From Methanohalophilus mahii DSM 5219 (lineage in GTDB: Archaea > Halobacteriota > Methanosarcinia > Methanosarcinales > Methanosarcinaceae): a stretch of DNA of 64,000 bases. Positions 17,186 to 26,832 of the stretch are shown piece after piece (position 1 is the stretch's first letter; each line of letters starts with the position of its first letter). Made by a program: the position numbers and the translations under genes. Under the pieces are notes generated by a model. The model searched no databases, was not told where the DNA came from, and worked only from the letters and a program-made list of their open reading frames with translations. Location: assembly GCF_000025865.1 (NCBI RefSeq), contig NC_014002.1, forward strand, positions 992,001-1,056,000, given 5' to 3'.

Positions 17186-19107
17186 AATATAGTCTGGGCA
17201 TAGATGCCGGCGGAACTTATACTGATGTAGTCATCATTGAAAACAATTCAGGAGAGGTAGTTAGTTCAAACAAAGCACTTACAACCTATCCTGATTTGCT
17301 TGAAGGCATTGAAAATTCAATTGATGGACTTGATTTTCAATATCTTGAAGATATTGCAGTAGTTTCTGTCTCTACAACTCTTGCCACAAATACGGTCCTC
17401 GAGAATACAGGATATCCTGTAGCACTTATACTGATTGGGGAACACGGAAGTGAAAGTGAAGGTTTTCCTTCCCAGCATATATTTCATGCAAACGGTGGCC
17501 ATGATCACAAAGGTCTGGAAATGCAGGAACTTGACATAAAAACCATCGAATCCTTTGTTGAGAATGTAAAGGATAAAGTATCTGCCTTTGCAATTTCGTC
17601 TCATTTCAGTATCCGTAATCCGGATCACGAAATAAAAACAAGAGAAATGATTCAAACAATTGTTGATATGCCAGTTGTTTGTGGTCATGAACTCTCCCAG
17701 GACATCGGAGCTTATGAAAGGGCTGTAACAGCTACACTGAATGCACGGCTCATTCCTGTAATAAAGCAATTTATTGAAACTATAGTTAAGGAGATAAGAA
17801 GAAGAGGAATCAGTGCCCGACTCTTGATGCTTAAATGCGATGGATCCGTAACTGGTATTGAAGATGCACTCAAAAAACCTATAGAAACCGTATTTTCAGG
17901 GCCTGCTGCAAGTCTCATAGGAGCTTCTCATTTAAGTGGAAGGCATACCTGTGTCACAATAGATGTGGGAGGTACAAGTACAGATGTTTCATCCATTTCA
18001 AAAGGAGTACCTGAACTAAGTGAGTCCGGTGGAATTGTAGGAGGATGGAAAACCAGAGTACGTGCAATTCATATGGAAACCTCTGCAATGGGGGGAGATA
18101 GTGGTATCTGGACGCGTAAAGGGGGACTTTTCATAGGTCCTCGTCGCGTAATTCCCCTCAGTCTTGCAGCAGAAATGTACCCGGGATTCGTATCGAAATT
18201 GAAAAATGCTTCTCATCCACAAAGGGATATCTGTGATGAAAATATCCAACCAGCTAGGTTTTTCGTTAAAAATGGTTCTGGCAAACATGAGTTAACCGAC
18301 TCTGAAAGAAAAGTACTTGATGTACTTGGCAATGAACCTATGTCTTACAGGGAACTGACCTCCATCTCCAGAAGCCACATTTCATCAAATATGCTGGATT
18401 CCCTTATAAGCAAACGATTTATCCGGGTTATAGGTTTTACTCCGACAGATGTATTACATGTACTGGGAGATTATGAACAATGGAATGTGGAAGCCGCATC
18501 AATCGGGGCTGACATTCTTGCAAGATTTGCTTTTAGCAGTAAGTTTGAAATTTGTGAAACACTGAAAGAAAAATTCGCTCTCAATATGGCATATGATTTG
18601 ATGTGCTTCTCCCTACCAAATATAGAAAAAGAGAGTATAATGGATACACTGACCGGTAATTATTCTGCTACCTTTAAGATGAAATTACCTGTAGTTCTTA
18701 TCGGTGGTCCTGTAGCTCCTTATGTAAAATTACTTGGAAAGATTGTGGACGCTGATATAATCCTCCCCGATCATGCAGATGTGGGAAATGCGATTGGGGC
18801 TCTATATGGTAAAGGAATAAAAAGGCTTGAATACCTTATAAGGCCTGCATCTTTATCAGAACCTGATCAGGATTTCATTGTTTTTTCCCAAAATGGAAGA
18901 AAGAGTTTTCAAACTTACACGCAAGCCTATGACTATTCCATAGATAATGGCAAAAATGTCCTATTTGAATATATGAAAAGCTGTGGTATCAAAAAAGATC
19001 AGATATCCTTCAACATAAAGGAAAAGAAAATAATTCCTGAGGGGTGGAAACATCCTCCTATGGAAACACAATTGACAATTATGGGAATAGGTACATCCCC
19101 ACTTTAA
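17182..19107 (+). CDS. Hydantoinase/oxoprolinase (HyuA-like) protein with embedded winged-helix-like segment
   Basis: A 641-residue ASKHA-fold protein of the HyuA family, members of which hydrolyse hydantoin, 5-oxoproline or related cyclic amides with ATP. Visible motifs are the phosphate-1 loop GIDAGGTYTDV at the N-terminus, STTLATNTVLE, and phosphate-2 VTIDVGGTSTDVSS about residue 255. Around residues 370-430 there is an insertion beginning ELTDSERKVLDVL and containing ALPLS-free helical turns up to GFTPTDVLHVLG that reads like a small winged helix. A close paralogue with the same insertion lies at 63147-64000. No HyuB partner is present. The substrate is unknown. Confidence 0.8.
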   Translation: MKYSLGIDAGGTYTDVVIIENNSGEVVSSNKALTTYPDLLEGIENSIDGLDFQYLEDIAVVSVSTTLATNTVLENTGYPVALILIGEHGSESEGFPSQHIFHANGGHDHKGLEMQELDIKTIESFVENVKDKVSAFAISSHFSIRNPDHEIKTREMIQTIVDMPVVCGHELSQDIGAYERAVTATLNARLIPVIKQFIETIVKEIRRRGISARLLMLKCDGSVTGIEDALKKPIETVFSGPAASLIGASHLSGRHTCVTIDVGGTSTDVSSISKGVPELSESGGIVGGWKTRVRAIHMETSAMGGDSGIWTRKGGLFIGPRRVIPLSLAAEMYPGFVSKLKNASHPQRDICDENIQPARFFVKNGSGKHELTDSERKVLDVLGNEPMSYRELTSISRSHISSNMLDSLISKRFIRVIGFTPTDVLHVLGDYEQWNVEAASIGADILARFAFSSKFEICETLKEKFALNMAYDLMCFSLPNIEKESIMDTLTGNYSATFKMKLPVVLIGGPVAPYVKLLGKIVDADIILPDHADVGNAIGALYGKGIKRLEYLIRPASLSEPDQDFIVFSQNGRKSFQTYTQAYDYSIDNGKNVLFEYMKSCGIKKDQISFNIKEKKIIPEGWKHPPMETQLTIMGIGTSPL

Positions 19108-19154
19108 TTTCAAAATGTCGTATCTTTGTAGATTTCAATACCATTCCCTGAAAC

Positions 19155-20297
19155 TCAACCTATATAAGTTTTATTTGATCTTATTTTATAAGTAACAAAA
19201 AGGGTCAGGAAAAGGATAATTGCAAAACTCGCAAAGATTGTTTCTAACCCCATTATTCCTGTCAGGGCTCCTGCAAATATAGGCATGATTGCAAGACCTC
19301 CGTAGGTATATGTGCTGTAGAGGCCCATTGTGATCCCTTTGTTCTTACTCATTGATGCCAGCAGTGTTGGTAATCCGACCATCGCAAGTCCTGAACCAGA
19401 CCCCAGCAATGCAAATCCTACAAAAGGCAACTATATGGTCGCCAGGGTTCCTGAAGCTGCTACCACAATACCCATATTGATCATTTGTTTTGATTCCATG
19501 GATGTATGTGATACCCAAATGGAAGATATCATTGTGCTGATATAACTTACTGCAATGGCAATTCCCAGTTCGGATTTGGAAAGCATGCCTGTACTGTAAT
19601 CAGGATACAACGAAAGTAATACACCGTTGGTACCTATTAGTACAAAAACGATAATCCAGATTCCTGTATAAGATCTGTCTACCAGAAACCCGGAGGTCGT
19701 AGAGACCTTTTGCCGAATTTCAGCAATGATCGGAGACTTCGATTTTTCTTTATTCCTCCCATTTTGGTACAGGTATCCTATCCCTGCAATAAGGGTCAAG
19801 AAAGATATAACAGTAAAGGCCATTATACCATATTTTAAGCCTGTAGTAGCCAAAAGACCACTTAAAGCAACACCTGCAGCAAGTCCTGCATTTAAAAGAA
19901 AATTAAATTCTCCCATATACTGTTTTCTCCTGCTGAATGAGCCAAGGTAAGAAAATGCCGCAGGGAAAAATGCACCACATGCAGTTCCTTCCATAAATCT
20001 TGCAAGAATCAGCAGGTGAATTTCATTGGTAAAAAGCATTATAATTCCTGAAAAAAATGTCAACAACAGGCTGATCGTCACAAATCTCATGAACCCATAT
20101 CTTTCTGCCAGTATCCCAAAAGGCAACATCGTAAGCAAAGCTCCTATAAAGTAGGCAGAAAAAAGAAGACTTGACAATTCAACTGCATGATTTCCAGACC
20201 CGAATCCTGCAAGTTCAGGAAGAATAGGTATCACTGCATTGGACAATCCCATTATAGTAAATATAGATAAATAAACAAGTAATCTACCCTTTTCCAT
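19155..20297 (-). CDS. MFS transporter with in-frame TAG at codon 289
   Basis: A 12-helix major facilitator superfamily permease, 380 residues including the TAG position. The N-terminal half has the MFS loop pattern (GILAERYGFMRF) between TM2 and TM3. Conventional translation stops after ...SGTLATI at a TAG (19431-19433). The same frame continues without interruption as LPFVGFALLGSGSG and on through helices 10-12 to a TGA at 19155, completing a normal-length transporter. No frameshift or other lesion is seen. I read TAG as an amino acid, most likely pyrrolysine. The conservative alternative is a recent nonsense mutation splitting the gene. Substrate unknown; the weak N-terminal half similarity to drug or sugar efflux permeases does not decide it. 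Confidence 0.8.
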
Positions 20298-20457
20298 CCA
20301 TCTACCGCCTGTTGAACTGACTGCACAATGGAGGAGTGCATTAATAACAGTTGCTATTGCTATCTGAAAATATTATAACAAATAGAAATGTTCAGGAAAA
20401 TGAATATCTAAAATGGCCAGAATGAGTTCGAAAAAAGTTAGATTAATAAGCCCTTTG

Positions 20458-20679
20458 TCAACGCAGGACTCGGTATTTTCGGAAGAACATCGAAGATTTA
20501 AGTACAGAAACGGTTCCATTATTACGCTTGACGATATAATCTCCCGCTTTGCCATTTACGGTTCCTCTCTTTGTTTCCACGCTGAAGTCGGTCAACATCT
20601 TTAAAGCATGACCCACAGGGGTTTTTTCATTTGTTTCCATCATTTCCGAAACTATAGTCTCTTTGCTTAGTTCACTCAT
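20458..20679 (-). CDS. Small PGDYG-like protein
   Basis: A 73-residue soluble protein with a strong ribosome binding site GGGAGG seven bases before the ATG at 20679. The central segment AGDYIVKRNNGTVSVL resembles the PGDYG/PGDYL small domain found in scattered bacterial and archaeal proteins. I infer a beta-rich fold but no function. It stands alone, leftward, with A/T-rich flanks. The 160 bases between it and the MFS gene show nothing further. Confidence 0.6.
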   Translation of the reverse strand: MSELSKETIVSEMMETNEKTPVGHALKMLTDFSVETKRGTVNGKAGDYIVKRNNGTVSVLKSSMFFRKYRVLR

Positions 20680-20823
20680 ATTGAAACCTCCCTAGAATAG
20701 ACCCGAAAATAATTATGATACTATAACGTATATACCTAACCGATGAATTAAAATTTTTAATTAGTAAATATTCATTAATTTGCAAACATTGCATTTATCC
20801 CTTAATAAAACCAAGTGATATTT

Positions 20824-21342
20824 ATGATAATTACCCTAATTGGAATGGCCGGTGTCGGAAAAAGCACTATTGGTAAACTTCTTGCCTCCCATTTAGGCTA
20901 TAGCTTTGTTGATGTAGATGATCTTATCAAGCAAAGAATCGGTGGACAATTACAGGATTATCTTGATGAAAAAGGAGATTCAGCTTTTATCAAAGTTGAA
21001 GAGGATGCCATACTGGATTTGGATTTAAAGGACAAAATGGTGATTGCTACAGGTGGTAGTGCAATCTACTCAGAAACTGCAATGAAAATCCTTTCTGAAA
21101 AATCTTTAATTATACTGCTTGATGATACCTTTCCAAATATTAAAAAAAGGATATCCCACCCCTGGAAAAGGGGGCTTGTGGGCTTGCGGGAAAAAGGAAT
21201 TAGGAAATTGTATCTGGAAAGATGTCAATTGTACCGGAAATATGCAGATATTGTTGTTGACATCAATGAAATGACAAACAAAAAGAAAGTTGTAGATGAT
21301 ATTGTGGAAAAGAGTAAAGTATTCTATAGTTCCACTTTTTGA
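20824..21342 (+). CDS. Bacterial-type AroK-like P-loop kinase, substrate uncertain
   Basis: A 172-residue nucleoside-monophosphate-kinase-fold protein of the shikimate kinase family. Walker A is GMAGVGKST (about residues 7-15), DVDD follows near residue 33, ATGGSA stands where shikimate kinases have GGG, and RCQLYRKYAD corresponds to the region with the C-terminal substrate arginine. The arginine in the usual FRxxE motif is replaced (FIKVEE), and the third glycine of GGG is Ser. The organism already has an archaeal GHMP shikimate kinase at 61667-62524, so this enzyme probably phosphorylates something else. Start chosen at 20824, preceded by AAGTGAT. Confidence 0.75.
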   Translation: MIITLIGMAGVGKSTIGKLLASHLGYSFVDVDDLIKQRIGGQLQDYLDEKGDSAFIKVEEDAILDLDLKDKMVIATGGSAIYSETAMKILSEKSLIILLDDTFPNIKKRISHPWKRGLVGLREKGIRKLYLERCQLYRKYADIVVDINEMTNKKKVVDDIVEKSKVFYSSTF

Positions 21343-21347
21343 TACTT

Positions 21348-22709
21348 TCAGTTTGTGAGTGCCTGTATTGGTGCCGGTATACGACCTGCTTTTTTAACAA
21401 ACCCTTCCGAACTGAATTTGTGGACAGGCATGACCGGACAGCTTCCAAGCAATCCTCCGTACTCAACAATGTCTCCCGTATTTTTGCCAGGTGCAGGAAT
21501 AATACGCACTGCTGTTGTTTTCCTGTTTATCATTCCTATAGCCATTTCATCGGCCATGATTGCCGAAATCGTAGAGGCAGAAGTGTCTCCGGGAACTGCA
21601 ATCATATCCAAACCCACCGAACATACAGATGTCATTGCTTCGAGCTTATCCAGTTTCAGTGAACCACGTTTCACAGCCTCTATCATTCCTGCATCTTCAC
21701 TTACAGGTATAAAAGCCCCACTTAGTCCGCCTACAGAAGATGATGCCATTGCACCGCCTTTCTTTACGGCATCATTCAACAATGCAAGAGCTGCCGTGGT
21801 TCCGTGGGTGCCACAGCTTTCCAGCCCCATTGCCTCAAGGATAGCTGCTACACTATCACCAACTTCAGGTGTGGGTGCAAGTGAGAGGTCCACTACTCCA
21901 AAATCAGCTTCCAGTCTGCGGGATACTTCCCTGCCGGTCATCTCTCCCATTCTTGTGATTTTAAAGGCGGTTTTCTTTATACACTCAGCAATTTCCCCAA
22001 GGTCAGGATTATCTAGGTCCCTTATAGCAGAATTCACAACACCGGGACCGCTCACGCCCACATTTATGACGCAATCAGCCTCACCGACTCCGTGAAAAGC
22101 ACCAGCCATAAAAGGATTATCTTCCGGGGCGTTTGCAAAAACTACGAGTTTAGCACAGCCAATACCGTCCCTGTCCCTGGTAAGGTCTGCAGTTTCTTTA
22201 ATCACATTTCCCATAAGATGCACAGCATTCATGTTTATGCCGGCTTTCGTAGTTGCCACATTAACAGAAGAACAAACTTTTTCCGTAACTGCAAGAGACT
22301 CCGGGATTGCATTAATAAGCCGCCTGTCGCCAGCTGTCATCCCTTTGTGGACAAGAGCGGTAAAACCACCTATGAAATCTACTCCAATGTCATTGGCTGC
22401 TCTGTCAAGAGTCTGTGCAATGGAAACTATCTCTTCCTGTGTGAAAGTTTCTGCAATTGTGGCAATTGGTGTAACAGATATACGTTTATTGATTATGGGT
22501 ACTCCATACAATTGTTCGACTTCGTCGGCAACATCAACCAATTTGTTGGCGCGATGTGTTATCTTTTCATAAACATTGTCATTAAAAGTATCAATATCAG
22601 GATGGGCACAGTCTCGCAGATTGATTCCCATTGTGACAGTTCGTATGTCAAGGTTCATGCTGGAAATCATCTGAATGGTTTCCATTATTTCTTCAGGATG
22701 AATGAACAT
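21348..22709 (-). CDS. UPF0210 (PFL-like) family protein
   Basis: A 453-residue conserved protein of the UPF0210/DUF711 family. It is distantly related to glycyl-radical-type folds and has no established reaction. Diagnostic stretches include [13 protein letters not shown] near the N-terminus, [14 protein letters not shown] and [18 protein letters not shown] near the end. It follows a small ACT-domain gene by 22 nt, the same order as in many bacteria and archaea. This supports an amino-acid-regulated function of the pair. It converges with the AroK-like gene with only 5 bases between the stops. Confidence 0.88.
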   Translation of the reverse strand: MFIHPEEIMETIQMISSMNLDIRTVTMGINLRDCAHPDIDTFNDNVYEKITHRANKLVDVADEVEQLYGVPIINKRISVTPIATIAETFTQEEIVSIAQTLDRAANDIGVDFIGGFTALVHKGMTAGDRRLINAIPESLAVTEKVCSSVNVATTKAGINMNAVHLMGNVIKETADLTRDRDGIGCAKLVVFANAPEDNPFMAGAFHGVGEADCVINVGVSGPGVVNSAIRDLDNPDLGEIAECIKKTAFKITRMGEMTGREVSRRLEADFGVVDLSLAPTPEVGDSVAAILEAMGLESCGTHGTTAALALLNDAVKKGGAMASSSVGGLSGAFIPVSEDAGMIEAVKRGSLKLDKLEAMTSVCSVGLDMIAVPGDTSASTISAIMADEMAIGMINRKTTAVRIIPAPGKNTGDIVEYGGLLGSCPVMPVHKFSSEGFVKKAGRIPAPIQALTN

Positions 22710-22731
22710 TTATACCACCTCTTTTGGGAAT

Positions 22732-23010
22732 TCAGATACGGTGCATGAAACGGAATACATCGTCTTTCTGTACCTGGATCTCAACACCAAGTTCATCTCC
22801 AGCAGCATTTATTGCATCCTGGAACGCATCAAGGTCAAATCCTTTTTCTTTTGACTCTGTAAGCATTATCATGGTGAACAGGTCTTCCATTATAGTCTGG
22901 CTTATATCCACAATGTTCACCTCGAATTGGGCCAGTACATTTGTTATATGTGCTACTATCCCTACTTTATCTATTCCAATTACAGTGATAACAAAACGTG
23001 TGGATGTCAT
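22732..23010 (-). CDS. ACT-domain protein, UPF0237 family
   Basis: A 92-residue protein consisting of two ACT-like halves. It begins MTSTRFVITVIGIDKVGIVAHIT, shortened to its key motif IGIDKVGIVA. ACT domains bind amino acids or other small ligands and regulate partners. It precedes the UPF0210 gene in one transcription unit and is probably its regulatory subunit (family knowledge plus context). The upstream region contains the possible leader for the unit. Confidence 0.87.
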   Translation of the reverse strand: MTSTRFVITVIGIDKVGIVAHITNVLAQFEVNIVDISQTIMEDLFTMIMLTESKEKGFDLDAFQDAINAAGDELGVEIQVQKDDVFRFMHRI

Positions 23011-23257
23011 AATCAGTCCTCCTCGATATGTAGAATACGGTGGAACTACGATTTCATCATATTTAATAGTGCATCAAGTTACATAGCGGGATAACAAAAA
23101 TAAAACATAATTTAAATAAATTTCCAAATATAGTCCCTTATGTATCAGAGCAATTCTAATAAAGTTTACTTGTTCAATTATAAAAAATAATTTTTAATAA
23201 GTGTTATATATGATGCAGTTGCAACTTCTAGTTACACAATAAAAGGGTGGTTAACAC

Positions 23258-23437
23258 ATGCCTTGCTGGGAATATGATATAAAACCTATAAGAACTGATG
23301 ACTGGAGTAAGACAAAAGACGAATTGAATGAAATGGGTAACGAAGGTTGGGAATTAATCAAGTTCTGTGGACCTTTGGATGGACAGGGAGATTCTGATGC
23401 TTTTTTCAAAAGGCTGGTTGATGAAGCAAATATCTGA
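23258..23437 (+). CDS. Small DUF4177-like protein
   Basis: A 59-residue protein encoded from ATG 23258, after a TATA-like TTATATAT around 23205-23212 and the weak site GGGTGG. It starts MPCWEYDIKPIR and contains LNEMGNEGWELI, the hallmark of the small DUF4177 family (an aromatic strand, then NxxGxxGWEL). Function unknown. The stop is 7 nt from the convergent stop of the DUF2115 gene. Confidence 0.65.
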   Translation: MPCWEYDIKPIRTDDWSKTKDELNEMGNEGWELIKFCGPLDGQGDSDAFFKRLVDEANI

Positions 23438-23450
23438 GTGATTTTCACTC
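23436..23450. terminator. Small bidirectional stem-loop between convergent stops
   Basis: GAGTGA (23436-23441), loop TTT, TCACTC (23445-23450) form a 6-bp palindromic hairpin made largely from the two stop codons and neighbouring bases of the convergent small gene and DUF2115 gene. It is short, so termination is only likely. Confidence 0.4.
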
Positions 23451-23960
23451 TCCCATTTCATCCATATCTTTGCATATGCAAAATTTGCATAATGCAATTT
23501 CCACATCTTTTTGTTTGTTTTTTACAGGACAATAATATGCATTGTCCTTTTTTGCAATTTTGCGACCTCCGGGGAATTCCATATTTAAAGGATGGAGGGG
23601 TTTACCTGCAACAAATATTAGATATATTGAAGTCAATTTGACCATATCTGTGAACAACTTGTTTTTTTCATTATCCTCCTCCCGCATTAAATCGATACGC
23701 TGAATTAGTTCCAGGCAATCTTTCCTGTCAAAGGTTGGGAGTTGAGGGGTTGCCTTGTATTTTCTAATCTCATCTATGGTTTCATAAAGATGCCTGAATA
23801 ATTCCTCGCCATACATCTGCCTGTATTTTGAAGGGAGGTTTTCAGTACTTTGCAATATTCGGGATCTTATTTTCATAAAATCCGAAGGAGTAAACCGGTT
23901 TGCCTTGTTTTTGAGATTGGTAATCAATTCTTGCCCATTGTCGACATGATCGCAGATCAT
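23445..23960 (-). CDS. UPF0305 (DUF2115) family protein
   Basis: A 171-residue archaeal protein of the DUF2115/UPF0305 group, found mainly in methanogens. The C-terminal part has the typical IYLIFVAGKPLHPLNMEFPGG block followed by four cysteines (YYCPVKN, then ALCKFCICKD) that could bind a metal. Function unknown. The ATG at 23960 starts 2 nt beyond the msrA stop; an alternative ATG at 23978 overlaps msrA. It is cotranscribed with msrA. Confidence 0.75.
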   Translation of the reverse strand: MICDHVDNGQELITNLKNKANRFTPSDFMKIRSRILQSTENLPSKYRQMYGEELFRHLYETIDEIRKYKATPQLPTFDRKDCLELIQRIDLMREEDNEKNKLFTDMVKLTSIYLIFVAGKPLHPLNMEFPGGRKIAKKDNAYYCPVKNKQKDVEIALCKFCICKDMDEMGE

Positions 23961-23962
23961 AC

Positions 23963-24457
23963 TTATTTCCAGCCACATTTTCCGGATCTACATATCCCCT
24001 TTTTTTCAAAATATTGCTGATGGTAATCTTCTGCAGGATAAAATTCAGAAGCAGGCTTAATTTCTGTAACTATAGTGTTGAATTTGCCTGATTCCTGTAA
24101 CTTATGAAGAGAACGTAAAGCAATTTCTTTTTGTTTAATGTCATGATAAAATATAGCAGAGCGATATTGTGTTCCAATATCGGGACCCTGTCTATTAGGT
24201 GTTGTGGGGTCATGGATATTCCAGAAAATATCCAGCATTTGTTCATAACTTACAATTTGTGGATCATAAGTAACCTCAACAGCTTCAGCGTGGCCTGTGC
24301 GCCCGGTACAAACTTCTTTGTAAGAGGGATTGGACATACTCCCTCCAGTGTAACCAACCTGTGTACTAATAACGCCTTCAACTTCTCTGAATGCTGCCTC
24401 AACTCCCCAAAAACATCCTGCAGCAAATGTCGCTTTTTCTATCGATTTCAAACTCAT
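23963..24457 (-). CDS. msrA: Peptide methionine-S-sulfoxide reductase
   Basis: Reduces S-methionine sulfoxide in oxidised proteins. At 164 residues it has the MsrA core. The catalytic cysteine lies in GCFWGVE (about residue 15), followed by [41 protein letters not shown] (shortened) and EDYHQQYFE. The C-terminal cysteine in GKCGWK could be the resolving residue. It is the first gene of a two-gene leftward unit with the DUF2115 protein. Confidence 0.95.
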   Translation of the reverse strand: MSLKSIEKATFAAGCFWGVEAAFREVEGVISTQVGYTGGSMSNPSYKEVCTGRTGHAEAVEVTYDPQIVSYEQMLDIFWNIHDPTTPNRQGPDIGTQYRSAIFYHDIKQKEIALRSLHKLQESGKFNTIVTEIKPASEFYPAEDYHQQYFEKKGICRSGKCGWK

Positions 24458-24523
24458 GTGTAATCCCCATTATCTCATTGATTTTCTGCCAGATATAATT
24501 ATTCAATAGTTTCTAGGGAATGG

Positions 24524-24531
24524 TTTATATA
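24524..24531 (+). promoter_or_regulatory. TATA box of the Hsp20-like gene
   Basis: TTTATATA at 24524-24531 precedes the ATG at 24588 by 57 bp, giving an expected start near 24550-24556 and a leader of about 35 nt with a clear GAGGAGGT site at 24573-24580. No HSP-specific operator is recognised. Confidence 0.5.
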
Positions 24532-24587
24532 CTATGTTCGCATATACTCGAACAATCTATTTTTACTACATCGAGGAGGTAAAGAAC

Positions 24588-25070
24588 ATGAATGATCGCA
24601 AAAAAGATGACAACAATGGAGATGAAAATAATTCTTTTGAAGACATCGAAGACCTTCTTCAGTATGTTTTTGAAAAGATGAGGGAAGGTAATGACAATAA
24701 ACCCTTCATATACGGGTTTTCCATTGCTCATAATCCCATGAATAATGATCAATTCAATGAACAGTCACCGTCAGCAGAAGAAACACCAGAGGATGTTTTT
24801 GTAAAAGATCAAACTCCCCAGGTTGAGACATTTAAGACTGACGAGGAGGTTTACGTAACAGTTGACGTTAAAGTTGAAGAAGACCTTGTGTCAATTTCTT
24901 CACGCCACAATGAAGTAGACGTTGCGGTCCATTTCCCGGATGCTGGACGCACTGAGACACAACACGTAACTCTGCCTGCAAGTGTTGATCCAGATAGTGA
25001 GTCAATCAGCTGCAACCACGGAGTAATGGATATTAGGTATAAACGAAGAGTGGCTTCCCCTTCGAATTGA
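24588..25070 (+). CDS. Hsp20/GvpH-like small heat-shock-related protein
   Basis: A 160-residue acidic protein. The first 90 residues are low in hydrophobics and probably flexible. The last 80 form an alpha-crystallin-like beta domain (QVETFKTDEEVYVTVDV, EEDLVSISS, ETQHVTLPASVDPD, GVMDIRYKR). It is similar to archaeal Hsp20 and GvpH proteins, which act as holdase chaperones. No gas vesicle genes are nearby. The ATG at 24588 has GAGGAGGT seven bases upstream, so an open frame extending to 24534 is rejected. Confidence is lower for the exact family than for the gene. Confidence 0.75.
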   Translation: MNDRKKDDNNGDENNSFEDIEDLLQYVFEKMREGNDNKPFIYGFSIAHNPMNNDQFNEQSPSAEETPEDVFVKDQTPQVETFKTDEEVYVTVDVKVEEDLVSISSRHNEVDVAVHFPDAGRTETQHVTLPASVDPDSESISCNHGVMDIRYKRRVASPSN

Positions 25071-25153
25071 TCTTATTTTAATTTATTTCTCCTGTTTTAT
25101 TTGCCAATTAAAGGGATTTCTTTCATCCCAAGCATAAATTAATAGTGTCAAGT

Positions 25154-25638
25154 AGCATTCGTGAAGAAGTAGGAATGGTTTTCCAGCACTTTAACCTCTT
25201 TCCTCATATGACAGTCCTGAGAAATGTCTCACTTTCTACCATTATTGTGAGAGGGGATAGATAAAAAAAGCAAATATCCGTGCGATGGAACTCCTCACGA
25301 AAGTTGGATTAAAGGACAAAGCAAATGCTTATCCAGCCTCCTTTCAGGCGGCCAGAAACAGAGAGTGGCAATTGCAGGAACTCTTGCAATACATCCGAAA
25401 GTGATGCTATTTGATGAACCTACTTCGACGTTGGGTCCTGAAATGGTGGGAGAAGTATTGGCTGTCATCCGGGACCTTGCAAAAGAAGGTATGGCCATGG
25501 GTTGTCGTCACGCATGAAATGGGTTTTGTAAGAGAGGTAGCTGATAGGGTCTTCTTCATGGACGACGGCTTGATAGTGGAAGAAGGTAACCCTGGGGACC
25601 TTTCCACAAATCTTTCTTTTTTATTAGTTATTTATTAA
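25154..25638 (+). pseudogene. Decayed polar-amino-acid ABC transporter ATPase
   Basis: Reading across three frames recovers a GlnQ-type ATPase from the Q-loop onward. The pieces are IREEVGMVFQHFNLFPHMTVL, then (new frame) [20 protein letters not shown], then (new frame) [21 protein letters not shown] and [16 protein letters not shown], then (new frame) [21 protein letters not shown], each quoted in part. The Walker A half is missing and at least three frameshifts plus TAA and TGA stops interrupt it. No permease or binding-protein gene remains. It is a dead remnant that marks a degraded locus. Confidence 0.88.
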
Positions 25639-26832
25639 GATTTTTTTGAATTTTTCATTCGGAAAAGTATGTTTCATAAAGTGTACTATCTATAATATAT
25701 ATAATACAATTAATGAATGAACGTTTGTTTTCAAAAGTATTCATTTTGAAGCATATATTGAACTACTATAAAATACCACATAGTATATTTTATAGTAAAT
25801 ATGTTTTAATATACATACTTTTATGTTGTTAGTGCACAACGTTACAAACAAAGCATGCAATTCTCACTTAAAAAACACAGTATTTATGTGACAATCCTGA
25901 AAAGTGAGAGATAAAAAAGTAAATAAATATTATAGTAGTATATTTATATATGCATAATTAAGGCAATACTCCTATGAGTGGCGTTTAGAAAAGGATATGA
26001 AAGACATAGCAAAATTTCCACTTTCATCTCATACTTGAATAAAGAAGCGAAAGAACTCATGCAAGAAATAATTAAGAATAAAATTATAAGATTATATGTA
26101 TATATACTTTTATTGTGCGCTACCCATATACCTAATAGACAAAAAAGGCCATATAAAGCATAGGCATATTCACGCCATAATCATAGGGTACTCCACAAAA
26201 AATAACTATTCAATCGCCCCCTTATTTTATAGAGGTCCTCCTGGCAAAAGTATCTGCCTTTACCTATATTTTCCTACATTCATATAATATATGTGAATGA
26301 ATTTGACAACTAGGTGTTAAGCACAGATTCAGTAAACATAATTATTTCATATACTATATGAATAGAGTGGTTCCACTCCACTACCGCCCCATTTAGTGTA
26401 CAATAAAATAGAAGAAACGCATATTTGTCAAATATAAATATTCTGTTCATATATACTATGTAACAGGTGAGATGTACCTGGCCAGCATTTAATATGCCAA
26501 CTCTCACTCAATGTTACTTCACTTCACAAGATAAACATAATAATTAAATTGAGGATTTCTCCAGGAAAAACTTTGCACTTTTATTATGCAAAACATTAAT
26601 AATTAAAAAGAGTGCACTTAAGATGAAATTTACTAATGTAACTATTTTTAATTACTTATACTATTTTAATTTATTGTAATTAATATATAATACATAAAAT
26701 AAAATAAACTAAATAATTTTAAGTTGTATATTTTATCAAAATAGTTTTAATGTTAGTCCGCAATATTCCATACAAATTTAACATAAAAAATAAAAATGTT
26801 TTTGCAAAAAAAAGAGCGCCAAAAAGTGAGAA
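25639..26832. other. Gene-free, strongly A/T-rich degraded region
   Basis: About 1.2 kb with no supported gene. Frames of 60-65 codons occur (for example from 25978 plus and 26507 minus) but have no ribosome binding site, start mostly at GTG and have unconvincing composition. A short palindrome GAGTGG-TT-CCACTC is present near 26366-26379. I see no transposase, no inverted terminal repeats and no CRISPR units. With the neighbouring ABC pseudogene it looks like eroded accessory DNA. Confidence 0.5.

Noticed and set aside
25978-26163. 60-codon frame in the gap after the ABC pseudogene
   Set aside because: It has a GTG start, no ribosome binding site, A/T-driven composition and no recognisable motif.
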